A DNA stretch of 64,000 bases from the NCBI RefSeq assembly GCF_013410345.1, contig NZ_JACCFJ010000001.1:3385001-3449000 (forward strand). Direction: 5' to 3'. A model generated the notes under the pieces. It had not been told where the DNA came from. It saw only the letters and a list, made by a program, of their open reading frames with translations, and made no database searches. This DNA is from Saccharopolyspora hordei. Lineage in GTDB: Bacteria; Actinomycetota; Actinomycetes; Mycobacteriales; Pseudonocardiaceae. Positions 54,286 to 63,357 of this stretch are shown here, in pieces. A program made the translations under genes and the position numbers. Every line of letters starts with the position of its first letter. The stretch's first letter is position 1.

Positions 54286-54621
54286 CGATCCACTCCTCGG
54301 GTAGGACGATCATGCGCACCTGAGCCTGGCACGGCTCCCGATCACCGCGCAGCCGAGCACACCCGGAAGCAGGGGGACTCCCACCGTCCGGGACGACGAG
54401 CCAGCACAGTTCAACTGCCTCGATCGCTTCAGATTGGAGTGAAATCAATCCCGACCGGAGGTGCCGCAGAAGTCGGTGTGTCACCCGAAGACCGGCTCCG
54501 GAGCCGCCGTTCGGCGGACCGCCACCCGGCTGCGCGCAGGCGGCTCCCCGGCGGTTGCCGGACGTCGTGAAGATCGGCAAGCTGATCACTCCGAGGCCAC
54601 GACGCGACCCCGGGGGTGGGC
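54286..54621. promoter_or_regulatory. Divergent promoter region of the PIG-L and Crp-like genes
   Basis: 336 bases with no gene. The AT-richest part (54408-54452) contains TTCA-N8-TGAA and is the likely promoter zone for both divergent genes. The remainder is featureless GC-rich sequence. Confidence 0.35.
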
Positions 54622-55323
54622 ATGGGCGGCACCCACGCCCGCGCCGACGACCGTCGGCATCCGTTCCACGGCACGTTCTGGGCGATGCTGCAGCCACCGG
54701 AGCGGGACCTGGTGCGGGGAGCGGGTGCGGTCCGGCGGTTCGCGCCCGGCGAATCCCTCTGCAGGCAAGGCGATTCCTCCCAGCACGTCTACGTCCTGCT
54801 CGCGGGCAGCCTCGAGATCGTCACGGACGTCCGCACCGGTTACGAGAGCGTGCTCGCCGTTCGCGGACCCGGTGACATCGTCGGAGAACTCGCCGCGGTG
54901 GACGGCAGACCGCGGTCGGCGACGATGCGGGCGCTCGAACACGTGGAGGCCCTCGTCGTCCCCGCCGAGCGGTTCGCCGCGCTGTGCCAGTCGAGGCCGG
55001 GGCCCGCGTGGGCGCTGCTGCTCGTCGTCACCGGCCGGTTGCGGGAGCTCAGCCAGCAGCACGCGGACCACGGCGGCCGCCCCGTCCTGCAGCGGCTGGT
55101 CGCGCTGCTGCTCGACCTCGCCGGTCGCTACGGCGTGGCCGCGGGGAGCGCTGTCACCATCGCGATACCGATCACGCAGAAGAGCATGGCCGGACTCATC
55201 TCGGCCTCCCGGGAATCGGTGGTGCGGGTGCTGGCCGACCTGCGCCGGCGGCGCCTGGTCACGACGGCTCGCCGGCGGTTGACGATCCTCCGCCCGGACG
55301 CCCTCGAACAGCTCCTGTCGTGA
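54622..55323 (+). CDS. Crp/Fnr-family regulator
   Basis: 233 residues from ATG 54622 (GTG 54616 is in frame). The cyclic-nucleotide-binding beta-roll spans about 15-130: VRRFAPGESLCRQGDSSQHVYVLLAGSLEIV and GPGDIVGELAAVDGRPRSATMRALE. In the latter, GE and PRSAT resemble the cAMP phosphate-binding cassette. The C-terminal winged HTH spans about 165-230 (ITQKSMAGLISASRESVVRVLADLRRRRLV). There is no N-terminal Cys cluster, so it is Crp-like rather than Fnr. It lies 670 bases upstream of a gene with a nucleotide-cyclase domain, but no link is proven. Confidence 0.87.
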   Translation: MGGTHARADDRRHPFHGTFWAMLQPPERDLVRGAGAVRRFAPGESLCRQGDSSQHVYVLLAGSLEIVTDVRTGYESVLAVRGPGDIVGELAAVDGRPRSATMRALEHVEALVVPAERFAALCQSRPGPAWALLLVVTGRLRELSQQHADHGGRPVLQRLVALLLDLAGRYGVAAGSAVTIAIPITQKSMAGLISASRESVVRVLADLRRRRLVTTARRRLTILRPDALEQLLS

Positions 55324-55451
55324 ACTCGCCGCGGTGCGGCGGATCCCCAACTCCGTGCAATTGCAGCTGAATGAGTCACCTGACGCACTGCGCGGCGGAG
55401 AACTGCCGTACACGTGAGGTCATCGCCCTCGTGCGGAGGAGGTTGACGACC

Positions 55452-55721
55452 ATGACGAAGACTCGTTCACCGCAGCGGAACCTGGCCGGCGTCCCGCGGA
55501 CCACGACGGTGCCGACCGCAGTCGCGCCGGAACGCCCGAGCCGGTGGTGGGACCGGCCGTCGCTGGTGCTCAGCGTCGTGTTCAGCGTCGTCCAGGTGTG
55601 GGCGCTGGTCGTCGTGCTGGTGTCGGTGCAGCCCGAAGGCGCGGTCCGCGTGGCCCTGGCCTGCGTGATGGCCGCCGCCGTCCTGGCGGTCATGTCGGCG
55701 TGGGGGAGGGCGCGCACCTAG
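55452..55721 (+). CDS. Small two-helix membrane protein
   Basis: 89 residues from ATG 55452, with GGAGGAGG nine bases upstream. The first 35 residues are polar and basic (MTKTRSPQRNLAG...). Two hydrophobic helices follow (LVLSVVFSVVQVWALVVVLVSV and VALACVMAAAVLAVMSAWG) joined by a short loop QPEGAVR. No family is recognised. A strong 17-bp terminator follows, so it is not part of the downstream operon. Confidence 0.6.
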   Translation: MTKTRSPQRNLAGVPRTTTVPTAVAPERPSRWWDRPSLVLSVVFSVVQVWALVVVLVSVQPEGAVRVALACVMAAAVLAVMSAWGRART

Positions 55722-55757
55722 CGGGAGCTCCTGGGGGTCACCGGCGACACCGCCGGG

Positions 55758-55797
55758 CGGGCGGGAAGCGGCGCCTCTCCGCGCCGCTTCCCGCCCG
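55758..55797 (+). terminator. 17-bp perfect hairpin
   Basis: Arms 55758-55774 and 55781-55797 pair without mismatch around loop CTCTCC. It isolates the small membrane-protein gene from the VMAP/MoxR/vWA operon. It is the longest stem noted in the window. Confidence 0.85.
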
Positions 55798-55990
55798 TGT
55801 GCGTGGTGACCGCCCCCAGCCGGGCCACCAGGACGAAGATCAGAAAAGATCACTCGCGGGAGGGCGTTCGCGTACAGTACCTCCGAGATACCGGGTGACA
55901 GCGGTGCGATGTCCCGGGGCAGGCCACCAGCGACGACGGTGGCCTTCGGCGGGGCGGCGTGCGGGTATCGCGGTGCTGGGAGGGGGTCTC

Positions 55991-57754
55991 ATGCCGCTGT
56001 ACTCAGAAGCGCTCTACCGGAGCATCGTGCTGGTGGACGTCGCTCGTTTCACCGACCCGCGGCGGTCGTTCCAAGACCAGGTCGCCGTGCACCGGAGCCT
56101 CGCGGAGTTGCTGGAGCGAGCGTTCGACGACGCCGGCGTGGAGTGGTGCTCCTGCTACGTGGAAGACCGTGGTGACGGGAAGATGATCCTGGTACCGCCC
56201 GAGGTGCCCCAGTCCCGGTTGGTGGACAACCTGGGCAGCCGCCTGCTCGCGGAACTCCGCAGGCACAACGCGGTGCACTCCGACGCGGCGGCGATGCAGC
56301 TGCGGGTCGCGCTGCACGCCGGGAACGTCGCGCGGAGCTCCAACGGCACGGTCAGCCCGGCGATCAACTTCGCGTCCCGGCTCCTCGACGCGCCCGACGC
56401 GAAGGCCCGGTTGGCGCGAACGGGGAGCACACTGGCGCTGATCGCCTCGGAGGAGTTCTACCGCGACGTCATCAAGCACGACCACGCCGCCGAACCCGAC
56501 GAGTTCCGGCAGATCCCGGTGGAGGTCAAGGAGACCAGCGCGGTCGCGTGGTTGCGGCTCTTCGGGGCCACGACCGCCGAAGCCGTGCCCGCGCCGTCTC
56601 GCGAGGTGCTCGACCTGCTGCCGTCCGGTGACCTGGAGGAGCTGCGGGACCCGCTGGAGCACCTCCACGTCCCACAACTGCCGACGCTGGTGCACCGCGC
56701 GGCCGGGCCGGGTGTTCTGCCCCAGCCTCCGGACGCGAACCCGTGGCAGGTGCTCAAGTACCTGGCGGACGTCAACGCCGGTGCGGACGGGTTCCCGCCG
56801 GCGCTGGCGTTCGTCGAGCTCCTGGCTCGGCAGGTCGCCGACAGTGCGGTGCGCACCAAGCTCGCGGAGTGGAGCGACCGGCAGGCGCGGCGGCTGCAGC
56901 TGGAAGCCCGGCTGGAGGAGTTCCGGGCGACGCACGCCCGGCCCGTTCCCGCCGACGCGCGGCTGCACCTGATGATCGTGATCCAGCACGACGGCCTCGA
57001 CCCGGAGCTCTTCACGGTCTCGCACTGGCGGCAGGACGACCCCGCGGAGTGGCCACCAGCGCGCGGGCACGACCGCAGTGCCCGCATCGACGAGATCGAG
57101 CGGCACGTCGACGAGCTGGTGGTCGAAGCCGAGCGGGCCTGGTGCGGGCACACGGGCTCGGTGGCGCTGGAGGTCGTGCTGCCGAGGGCGCTGCTGAACC
57201 TGCCGGTCCACCTGTGGCACAAGGAGCACGACACCGGGATGCCGCGCCCGCTGTGCCTGGACTACCCGATCACCGTGCGGTCGCTGGAGCGGATGAGGTC
57301 CCCGCACTGGCACCGGATGTGGAACCGGAGGTGGCGGACGCTGTGGGAAGATCCGCGGAGCGCGGTGGTGCACTACGCCCGCCCCGCTCGCCCGGACAAC
57401 CCGCACGCCCTCGACGCCGCGCTGGAGCGCGACCAGCGGTGCGCGGCGATCCTGCTCACCGCCGCGCCGTCGCGGGAACCGCGGCGTGGCGACCAGTTGA
57501 TCTCCGCGTTGCGCGCGGGGCTGCCGGCGGTGTTCTGGCACCGCACCGACGCGGAGCCGGAGCGCGTGCGGGAAGTCGTGGAGTGGTTGGCCGAGGAGGG
57601 CGGCTTGACGGAACTGCCGGACCGGACGCACGCCGTCCGGCGGGACGCGCACCTCGACGCGCCGACCCGGTTCGACAGCAAGGTGGTACAAGAACTGGTG
57701 GTCCTGTGGGATGATCCGGACCGTTTGGTCGATCCCGAGGAGCTCGCTGGCTAG
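55991..57754 (+). CDS. VMAP-like protein with class III nucleotide-cyclase domain
   Basis: 587 residues; ATG 55991 follows GGGAGGGGG. Residues 8-205 resemble a class III adenylate/guanylate cyclase catalytic domain. VLVDVARFTD supplies the first metal Asp (16), DRGDGKMIL the second (62), and the late AINFASRLLDA keeps the Asn and Arg of the transition-state pair. Residues about 235-325 are a helical middle region. Residues 326-587 (LMIVIQHDGLDPELF, LPRALLNLPVHLWH, RCAAILLTAAPSREP) match my recollection of the VMAP C-terminal domain of vWA-MoxR-associated proteins. It leads an operon with MoxR and vWA/NB-ARC genes, the classical ternary set. Cyclase activity is inferred from residues only. Confidence 0.7.
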   Translation: MPLYSEALYRSIVLVDVARFTDPRRSFQDQVAVHRSLAELLERAFDDAGVEWCSCYVEDRGDGKMILVPPEVPQSRLVDNLGSRLLAELRRHNAVHSDAAAMQLRVALHAGNVARSSNGTVSPAINFASRLLDAPDAKARLARTGSTLALIASEEFYRDVIKHDHAAEPDEFRQIPVEVKETSAVAWLRLFGATTAEAVPAPSREVLDLLPSGDLEELRDPLEHLHVPQLPTLVHRAAGPGVLPQPPDANPWQVLKYLADVNAGADGFPPALAFVELLARQVADSAVRTKLAEWSDRQARRLQLEARLEEFRATHARPVPADARLHLMIVIQHDGLDPELFTVSHWRQDDPAEWPPARGHDRSARIDEIERHVDELVVEAERAWCGHTGSVALEVVLPRALLNLPVHLWHKEHDTGMPRPLCLDYPITVRSLERMRSPHWHRMWNRRWRTLWEDPRSAVVHYARPARPDNPHALDAALERDQRCAAILLTAAPSREPRRGDQLISALRAGLPAVFWHRTDAEPERVREVVEWLAEEGGLTELPDRTHAVRRDAHLDAPTRFDSKVVQELVVLWDDPDRLVDPEELAG

Positions 57755-57775
57755 GCCGGGAGGGACACCGCGGAG

Positions 57776-58891
57776 ATGAGCATCGACGAGCAACCCGACA
57801 ACGACTCGTCGCGTGAGCGGTCGGCGGGCTTCGGAACGCCCGACTGGTGGATCTACCGGGGAACCGGCCGTCCGTTGCCGGACGTCCGGTTGACCGATCT
57901 CCTCCCCGCTCCACCGCCGTGGCGGGACTTCCGCGGCGGCCCGCTGCCCGAGCGCGACGCCCCGCCGCCCGACGACGGCGAGGCGCGGCGTCGGCTGGGT
58001 GCGGAATCGCACCTCTCCGAACGGGACGTCGACCCGCACGAGGTCGACATGGTGAACGCCGCGCTGTACCTGCGCCGTCCGCTGCTGGTGACCGGTCGGC
58101 CCGGCACCGGCAAGTCCAGCCTGGCCTTCCGGATCGCCCGCGAGCTCAACCTCGGTCGCGTGCTCCGGTGGCCGATCACCAGTCGCACCACGCTGAAGTC
58201 GGGCTTGTACGCCTACGACGCCATCGGTCGCGCGCAGGCCGCCGCGACCCGGCAAGCGCTGGCGCGGTGGGGCCCGGACCCCGATCGCCCGCTGCCGGAC
58301 GCGGAACCGCCGGTGGGTGACTTCGTGCGCCTGGGGCCGCTGGGCACGGCGTTCCTGCCGACCGAGCTGCCGCGCGTGCTGCTCATCGACGAGCTCGACA
58401 AGAGCGACGTGGACCTGCCGAACGACCTGCTCAGCATCTTCGAGGACGGCCAGTTCACCATCCCGGAGCTGGAGCGGGTGCGGGACCGGTCGCCTGAGGT
58501 GTCGGTGCTGACCGACGATCCCGGTGCCACGGCCACCGTGGTCGACGGCCGCGTGAGCTGCCGGGCGTTCCCGGTCGTGGTGATCACCAGCAACGGGGAG
58601 CGGGAGTTCCCGGAGGCGTTCCTGCGCCGCTGTCTCCGGCTGACGATCAAGGAACCGGACGCCGAGCAGCTCGCCGCGATGGTCGCCGCTCATCTGTCCG
58701 GCACCGACGACGAGCAGCGACGGCGGATGATCCAGGAGTTCCTCGACCGCGGGGCCGAGGGTGGCGGCCTGCCGGCCGACAAGCTCTTGGACGCGTTGTA
58801 CTTGGCGACGTCGGGCACCTACCGCGGCGACGACGAGTCGTGGGCGCGGTTGCGCGACGCGCTGTGGCGGCAACTCACCCCGGCCACGTGA
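57776..58891 (+). CDS. MoxR-type AAA+ ATPase of the ternary system
   Basis: 371 residues from ATG 57776, 21 bases after the VMAP gene. Residues 1-75 are polar and include PDWWIYRGTG, a segment typical of MoxR proteins in these systems. The AAA+ core has Walker A VTGRPGTGKSSLA (about 105), the WPITSRTTLKSGLYAYDAIGR insert, Walker B VLLIDELDKSDVDLPNDLL, sensor 1 VVVITSNGEREFPEAF, and an arginine-finger region FLRRCLRLTI. It is the NTP-hydrolysing arm that would remodel or license the vWA and VMAP partners. The next gene begins one base after its stop. Confidence 0.88.
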   Translation: MSIDEQPDNDSSRERSAGFGTPDWWIYRGTGRPLPDVRLTDLLPAPPPWRDFRGGPLPERDAPPPDDGEARRRLGAESHLSERDVDPHEVDMVNAALYLRRPLLVTGRPGTGKSSLAFRIARELNLGRVLRWPITSRTTLKSGLYAYDAIGRAQAAATRQALARWGPDPDRPLPDAEPPVGDFVRLGPLGTAFLPTELPRVLLIDELDKSDVDLPNDLLSIFEDGQFTIPELERVRDRSPEVSVLTDDPGATATVVDGRVSCRAFPVVVITSNGEREFPEAFLRRCLRLTIKEPDAEQLAAMVAAHLSGTDDEQRRRMIQEFLDRGAEGGGLPADKLLDALYLATSGTYRGDDESWARLRDALWRQLTPAT

Positions 58892-58892
58892 C

Positions 58893-61800
58893 GTGCGGGG
58901 CGGGGATGGCGGTGGAGCGGTCGGGCCGGTCGGCCCGGCCGCTCCGAACGGTTCCGCACCGGCGTTGGGGACGAGCGACCTCAGCTGGATGGAGGTCGCC
59001 GACGCGCTCTGGCTGACGGCTGCCACCCAGTTCGCCTGGGGCAGGTACCGCACCGGTGACGTGGAGCAGCGGCCCGACGAGCAGGACCCGGAACCGGCGC
59101 TGGCAGCCGTGGGATCCCCGCACGAGCCGGACCGCCCGGAGCCGCCGCTCGAACCGCCGCCGAGCGCGAGCGAGGACGACACCGACGCCTCGGCGCGGAC
59201 CGTCGCTGAGCCGGACGCGGACGTGCCGGCGTCCGACGGACGCAGCGCGCGACCGTGCCCGGCTGAGGTGGTCAGCGTGCCGGCGGAGCCCCGCCGGCCG
59301 GCGCCGGGACCGAACGTCGTCCGGGCGCTCCGCCCGTTCAAGCAGGAAGTCCGTTCCCCGCACGACGAAGACGCACTCCTCGACGAGGACCTGACCGCGG
59401 AGCGCGCGGCTGAAGACGGGTTGTGGTTGCCGATGACCCGACCGGGCACGACGCGGTGGCTCGACCTGACACTGGTCGTGGACACCCATCCGTCGATGGC
59501 GCTGTGGCGCTCGACGATCACCGAGTTCACCCGGGCGCTGGAACGGCTCGGCGCCTTCCGATCGATTCAGCGGCGATCGCTGGACACCACCGGCGACACG
59601 CCGGTGCTGCGCGGCGGTTCCGCACGGACCCCGGTGCGCGACCCGGCAGAGCTGATCGACCCGTCGGGACGGCGGGTCGTCCTCGTCCTCACCGACGGGG
59701 TCGGTGCCTGCTGGCGACGTGGTTCGGTCGAGCCACTGCTGGCGCGGTGGGGCGCCTCGATGTCCGTGGCGGTGGCGCACCTGCTGCCGCAGCGGCTCTG
59801 GCGGCGCGGCGGGATGCGACCGCACCGCGCCAAGGTGACCACGCCGCGGCCGGTGGCCCCGAACCGGCAGTGGTGGGTGGAACTGCCCGACGCGTGGCTG
59901 GAACCTGACCCGTCGCCACCGCCCGGCTCGGTGGCGGTCCCGGTCCTGGAGCTGGAGACGCGGTGGCTCTCCCGGTGGGCGCAGCTGGTCACCGGCCATC
60001 GCGGGCGGTCCGCGGACGCCGTGGTGCTGCTGGCGAGTGGCGAGCGGGCGGAGACTCCGGCACCGACCGAGGGCAGGGCGGGGTCGCCGCGGCAGCGGGT
60101 GATGCGCTTCCTCAGCACGGCGTCGCCGCCCGCCTTCCGGCTCGCCACGCTGCTCGCCGCGGTCCCGGTGAGCGTTCCCGTCGCGCGGGCGATCCAGCAC
60201 GAGCTGGTGCCGGGATCAGGACCCGACGACCTCGCCGAGGTGCTCACCAGCGACCTGCTGCGCCCGGTCGACGGGTCGGCGGCGGGAGGCTGGGAGGACG
60301 CCACGTTCGCCTTCGACCAGCCGGTCCGAGAGCTGTTGCTCAGCGGCGCGCGGCGCTCGGAGACCGCGCGGGCACTCCACATCGTCGCCGAGGAGTTCGG
60401 TGACCGCGTCACCGGCGTGCGGCACCTCACCGAGGTGCTGTCCGATCCCGACCACGCCCCGGAGTCGGGGGTGGAAGCCGATCCCGCGATCGAGCGCACC
60501 GTGCTGCGCGCCCTCTCCGGGCCGTACCTGGCCCGCGCGCGCCGATCGGTGCCGGGCGGCGACACCGGGCCACCTACACCTTCGGTGGAAGGACGCTTCA
60601 GCCCTCCGAGTCCGCAGGCCGATGGAACCGTGGGTACACATGAGACAACGGCGAGTGGGGACATGTCAGTTCAGAGCACTGGATCACCGAACGGCACGGG
60701 TTCAGCGGACGCACCGCAGTCGTCGCCTCGCCCCGCCGACACCGTGCGGGCGGTCCCGACTCCGTCCGCTGAGGACACAACCGCCCCCGCGGACCCGTTC
60801 ACCCCACCGTCCACAGTGACCGCCCGCATCCTCCGCGAGCGGCAGATGGACGACGTGCCACCGATCTGGGGTGACGTGCCACCGCGCAACCCGATCTTCA
60901 CCGGTCGCGAGGAGCCGCTGGCTGAGCTGGAGGCGCGGCTGAAGGACGCCGGCACCACCGCCATCCTGCCCTCGACGCTGCACGGCATGAGCGGCATCGG
61001 CAAGACCCAGATCGCCGTCGAGTACATCTACCGGCACCTCGCGGACTACGACCTGGTGTGGTGGGTCCAAGCAGGACAGCGGTCGCAGATCCGCGCCGGC
61101 CTGACCGAACTGGCGCAGGCGCTGCAGCTGCCGGGCAGCTCCGAAGCCCACACGGCCGTGCCCGCGGTGCGCGAAGCGCTGCGCTGCGGGCACCCGATCC
61201 GCCGGTGGCTGCTGGTGTTCGACGCCGCGGAGAGCCCGGAGGACGTGCGCCCGTTCTTCCCCGCCAACGGGCCGGGCGAGATCATCATCACCTCGCGGAA
61301 CCCGGACTGGGCCGAGGTGGCCCGCCCGTTGGAGGTCAACCTCTTCGAGCGGTCCGAGAGCAAGGCGTTGCTGCGCAGCCGCGGCCCGGAGATCACCGAG
61401 GAGGAGGCCGACGCGCTGGCCGAGAAGCTCGGTGACCTGCCGCTGGCGATCGCCCAGGCGGCCGCCTGGCGGGCGGAGACCGGGATGACGGTCAGCGAGT
61501 ACCTCCGGGTGTTCGACGAGAAGGTCGCCGAGATCCTCGACGTGTCGGCGCCCAACGACTACGAGGTCTCGCTGGCCGCGGCCTGGAACGTCTCGCTGGA
61601 CCAGCTGGAGTCCCGGAACCCCGCCGCCTACCAGCTGCTGCAGGTGTGCGCGTTCTTCGACCCGGAACCAATCCCGCGCAGCCTGTTCTCCGGCGGGCGG
61701 GGTACCGCGGTCGCGCCCGAGCTGGACGCCGCCCTGCGCGACCCGATCCGGCTCGGGCGCGCCATCCGCGACATCAACCGGTTCGGGCTGGCCAAGATCG

Positions 61801-63338
61801 ACCACCGCAGCGACACGCTGCAGCTGCACCGGCTGGTCCAGCTCGTCCTCCGCGACCGGATGTCACCGCAGCGCCAGACCGAGATGCGTCACGGTGCGCA
61901 CCTGCTGCTGGCCAACTCGAACCCGGGCAGCCCCAGCGATCCCGTCCAGTGGCCCCGCTTCAAGGCGATCCTGCCGCACGCCTACGCGTCGAACGTGCTG
62001 GAGTGCGACGACCCGTGGGTGCGCCAGATGGTCGTCGACCTGATGGTGTACCTGTTCTTCTGGGGTGACCACCAGGAGAGCGTCGCGCTGGGCGAGAGGG
62101 CGATGAAGGCGTGGTCGGCGAAGCTGGAGGAGACCGACCCGCAGCTGCTCCAGGTCGCCGGACTGCTCGGCCCGTACCTGTGCACCTTGGGCCGCTACGC
62201 GGAGGCAGCGGAGCTCAACCAGCGGACCCTGGCGCTGCGTCGGCAGGTCTCGGGGGACAACAGCGAGGAGACGTTGAGCGCGCAGCTCAGCGTCGCCTAC
62301 GACCTCAAGGCCAAGGGCGACTACCTGCGCGCCCGGGAGCTGAACGAGGAGGTCTACCACAAGGCCAAGACGCTCTACGGCGAGGACGACCCGGTCACGC
62401 TGAGCGCTGCGCACGACCTGGCCGTCACGCTGCGGTTGCTCGGGGAGTACCGGCGGGCGCGGGACCTGGGGGAGGTGACCCACCACCGGCAGGGCGTGGT
62501 CCGCGGGTTCGACAGCCCGAACGCGGTGAACTCGCTCGGCGGGTACATCCTGGACCGCCTGGAGCTGGGCGACTACGCCTGGGCGCACGCCGAGCTGGAG
62601 CGGTTGCTGGAGCGGTGCCAGAAGCTGTTCGGCAAGGACAAGGCGATCACCCTGTACCGCCAACACCGGTTGGCCATCGCCACCCGGAAGAACGGCGACC
62701 ACCAGGGCGCGTTGAAGCTCTCGAGGCAGGCGCTGGAGCTGTACCGGTACCGCTACGGCGTCGACCACCCGAGCACCCTCGGCTGTGCCATCTCGCACTC
62801 CATCGATCTGCGGCAGACCGGTGACCTCAAGGCGGCGCGCGAGCTCGGCGAGGACACCTTCAACCGGTACCGGCGCAGCCTCGGGGAGAACCACCCGCAC
62901 ACGCTGGCGGCCGCGATCGACCTGGCGGTCACCTTGCGGCTGCTCGGGGAGGTGGGCAGCGCGCGGCAGCTCGACGAGCGTGCCGTCGAGCAGCTCCGCG
63001 CGCAGTTCGGCCCGGACCAGGCACACGCGGTGATCGCGACGATCAACCTGGCCAGTGACGTGGCCGCGCTGGGCGACATCGAGACAGCCCTGCAGCTGGG
63101 CAGGGAGGCGGCGCAGCGGGCGGAGCGGGTCTTCGGTGCCGACCACCCCACCACGATCGCGGCCGACCACAACGTCGTCCTGGACTTGCGTGCTGCGGGC
63201 GAGGGGGAGCAGGCCGAGGCCGAGCGCAGCGAGGTCCTCGCCCGCTTCCGCCGGGCGCTGGGCGAGAGCCACCCGGCGGTGGTGGCCGCGACCCGGGGCG
63301 TGCGGGCCAACTGCGACATCGACCCCGCGCCGCTGTGA
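58893..63338 (+). CDS. FxsT-like vWA / NB-ARC / TPR protein
   Basis: 1481 residues from GTG 58893. The N-terminus has WMEVADALWLTAATQF, the short helical element of SAV_2336-type proteins, then a Pro/Glu-rich linker. A vWA-like domain follows (about 190-380; LTLVVDTHPSMALW has DTHPS where MIDAS usually reads DxSxS, so the metal site is altered). The associated helical region reaches about 560. NB-ARC lies at about 665-990 (FTGREEPLAELEARL, P-loop GMSGIGKT, LLVFDAAE, GDLPLAIAQAAAW). Tetratricopeptide repeats fill about 1070-1470 with the repeat FGxDHPxT. The length and order match FxSxx-COOH system TPR protein FxsT. It is the sensor and scaffold of the operon. Confidence 0.82.
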   Translation: MRGGDGGGAVGPVGPAAPNGSAPALGTSDLSWMEVADALWLTAATQFAWGRYRTGDVEQRPDEQDPEPALAAVGSPHEPDRPEPPLEPPPSASEDDTDASARTVAEPDADVPASDGRSARPCPAEVVSVPAEPRRPAPGPNVVRALRPFKQEVRSPHDEDALLDEDLTAERAAEDGLWLPMTRPGTTRWLDLTLVVDTHPSMALWRSTITEFTRALERLGAFRSIQRRSLDTTGDTPVLRGGSARTPVRDPAELIDPSGRRVVLVLTDGVGACWRRGSVEPLLARWGASMSVAVAHLLPQRLWRRGGMRPHRAKVTTPRPVAPNRQWWVELPDAWLEPDPSPPPGSVAVPVLELETRWLSRWAQLVTGHRGRSADAVVLLASGERAETPAPTEGRAGSPRQRVMRFLSTASPPAFRLATLLAAVPVSVPVARAIQHELVPGSGPDDLAEVLTSDLLRPVDGSAAGGWEDATFAFDQPVRELLLSGARRSETARALHIVAEEFGDRVTGVRHLTEVLSDPDHAPESGVEADPAIERTVLRALSGPYLARARRSVPGGDTGPPTPSVEGRFSPPSPQADGTVGTHETTASGDMSVQSTGSPNGTGSADAPQSSPRPADTVRAVPTPSAEDTTAPADPFTPPSTVTARILRERQMDDVPPIWGDVPPRNPIFTGREEPLAELEARLKDAGTTAILPSTLHGMSGIGKTQIAVEYIYRHLADYDLVWWVQAGQRSQIRAGLTELAQALQLPGSSEAHTAVPAVREALRCGHPIRRWLLVFDAAESPEDVRPFFPANGPGEIIITSRNPDWAEVARPLEVNLFERSESKALLRSRGPEITEEEADALAEKLGDLPLAIAQAAAWRAETGMTVSEYLRVFDEKVAEILDVSAPNDYEVSLAAAWNVSLDQLESRNPAAYQLLQVCAFFDPEPIPRSLFSGGRGTAVAPELDAALRDPIRLGRAIRDINRFGLAKIDHRSDTLQLHRLVQLVLRDRMSPQRQTEMRHGAHLLLANSNPGSPSDPVQWPRFKAILPHAYASNVLECDDPWVRQMVVDLMVYLFFWGDHQESVALGERAMKAWSAKLEETDPQLLQVAGLLGPYLCTLGRYAEAAELNQRTLALRRQVSGDNSEETLSAQLSVAYDLKAKGDYLRARELNEEVYHKAKTLYGEDDPVTLSAAHDLAVTLRLLGEYRRARDLGEVTHHRQGVVRGFDSPNAVNSLGGYILDRLELGDYAWAHAELERLLERCQKLFGKDKAITLYRQHRLAIATRKNGDHQGALKLSRQALELYRYRYGVDHPSTLGCAISHSIDLRQTGDLKAARELGEDTFNRYRRSLGENHPHTLAAAIDLAVTLRLLGEVGSARQLDERAVEQLRAQFGPDQAHAVIATINLASDVAALGDIETALQLGREAAQRAERVFGADHPTTIAADHNVVLDLRAAGEGEQAEAERSEVLARFRRALGESHPAVVAATRGVRANCDIDPAPL

Positions 63339-63357
63339 TCCCGGTGGCGGGCGTGGA

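Noticed and set aside
56003-59530. A 1175-codon open frame antisense to the VMAP-like and MoxR genes
   Set aside because: Low-complexity composition and no motif; the sense frames carry clear MoxR and cyclase signatures.
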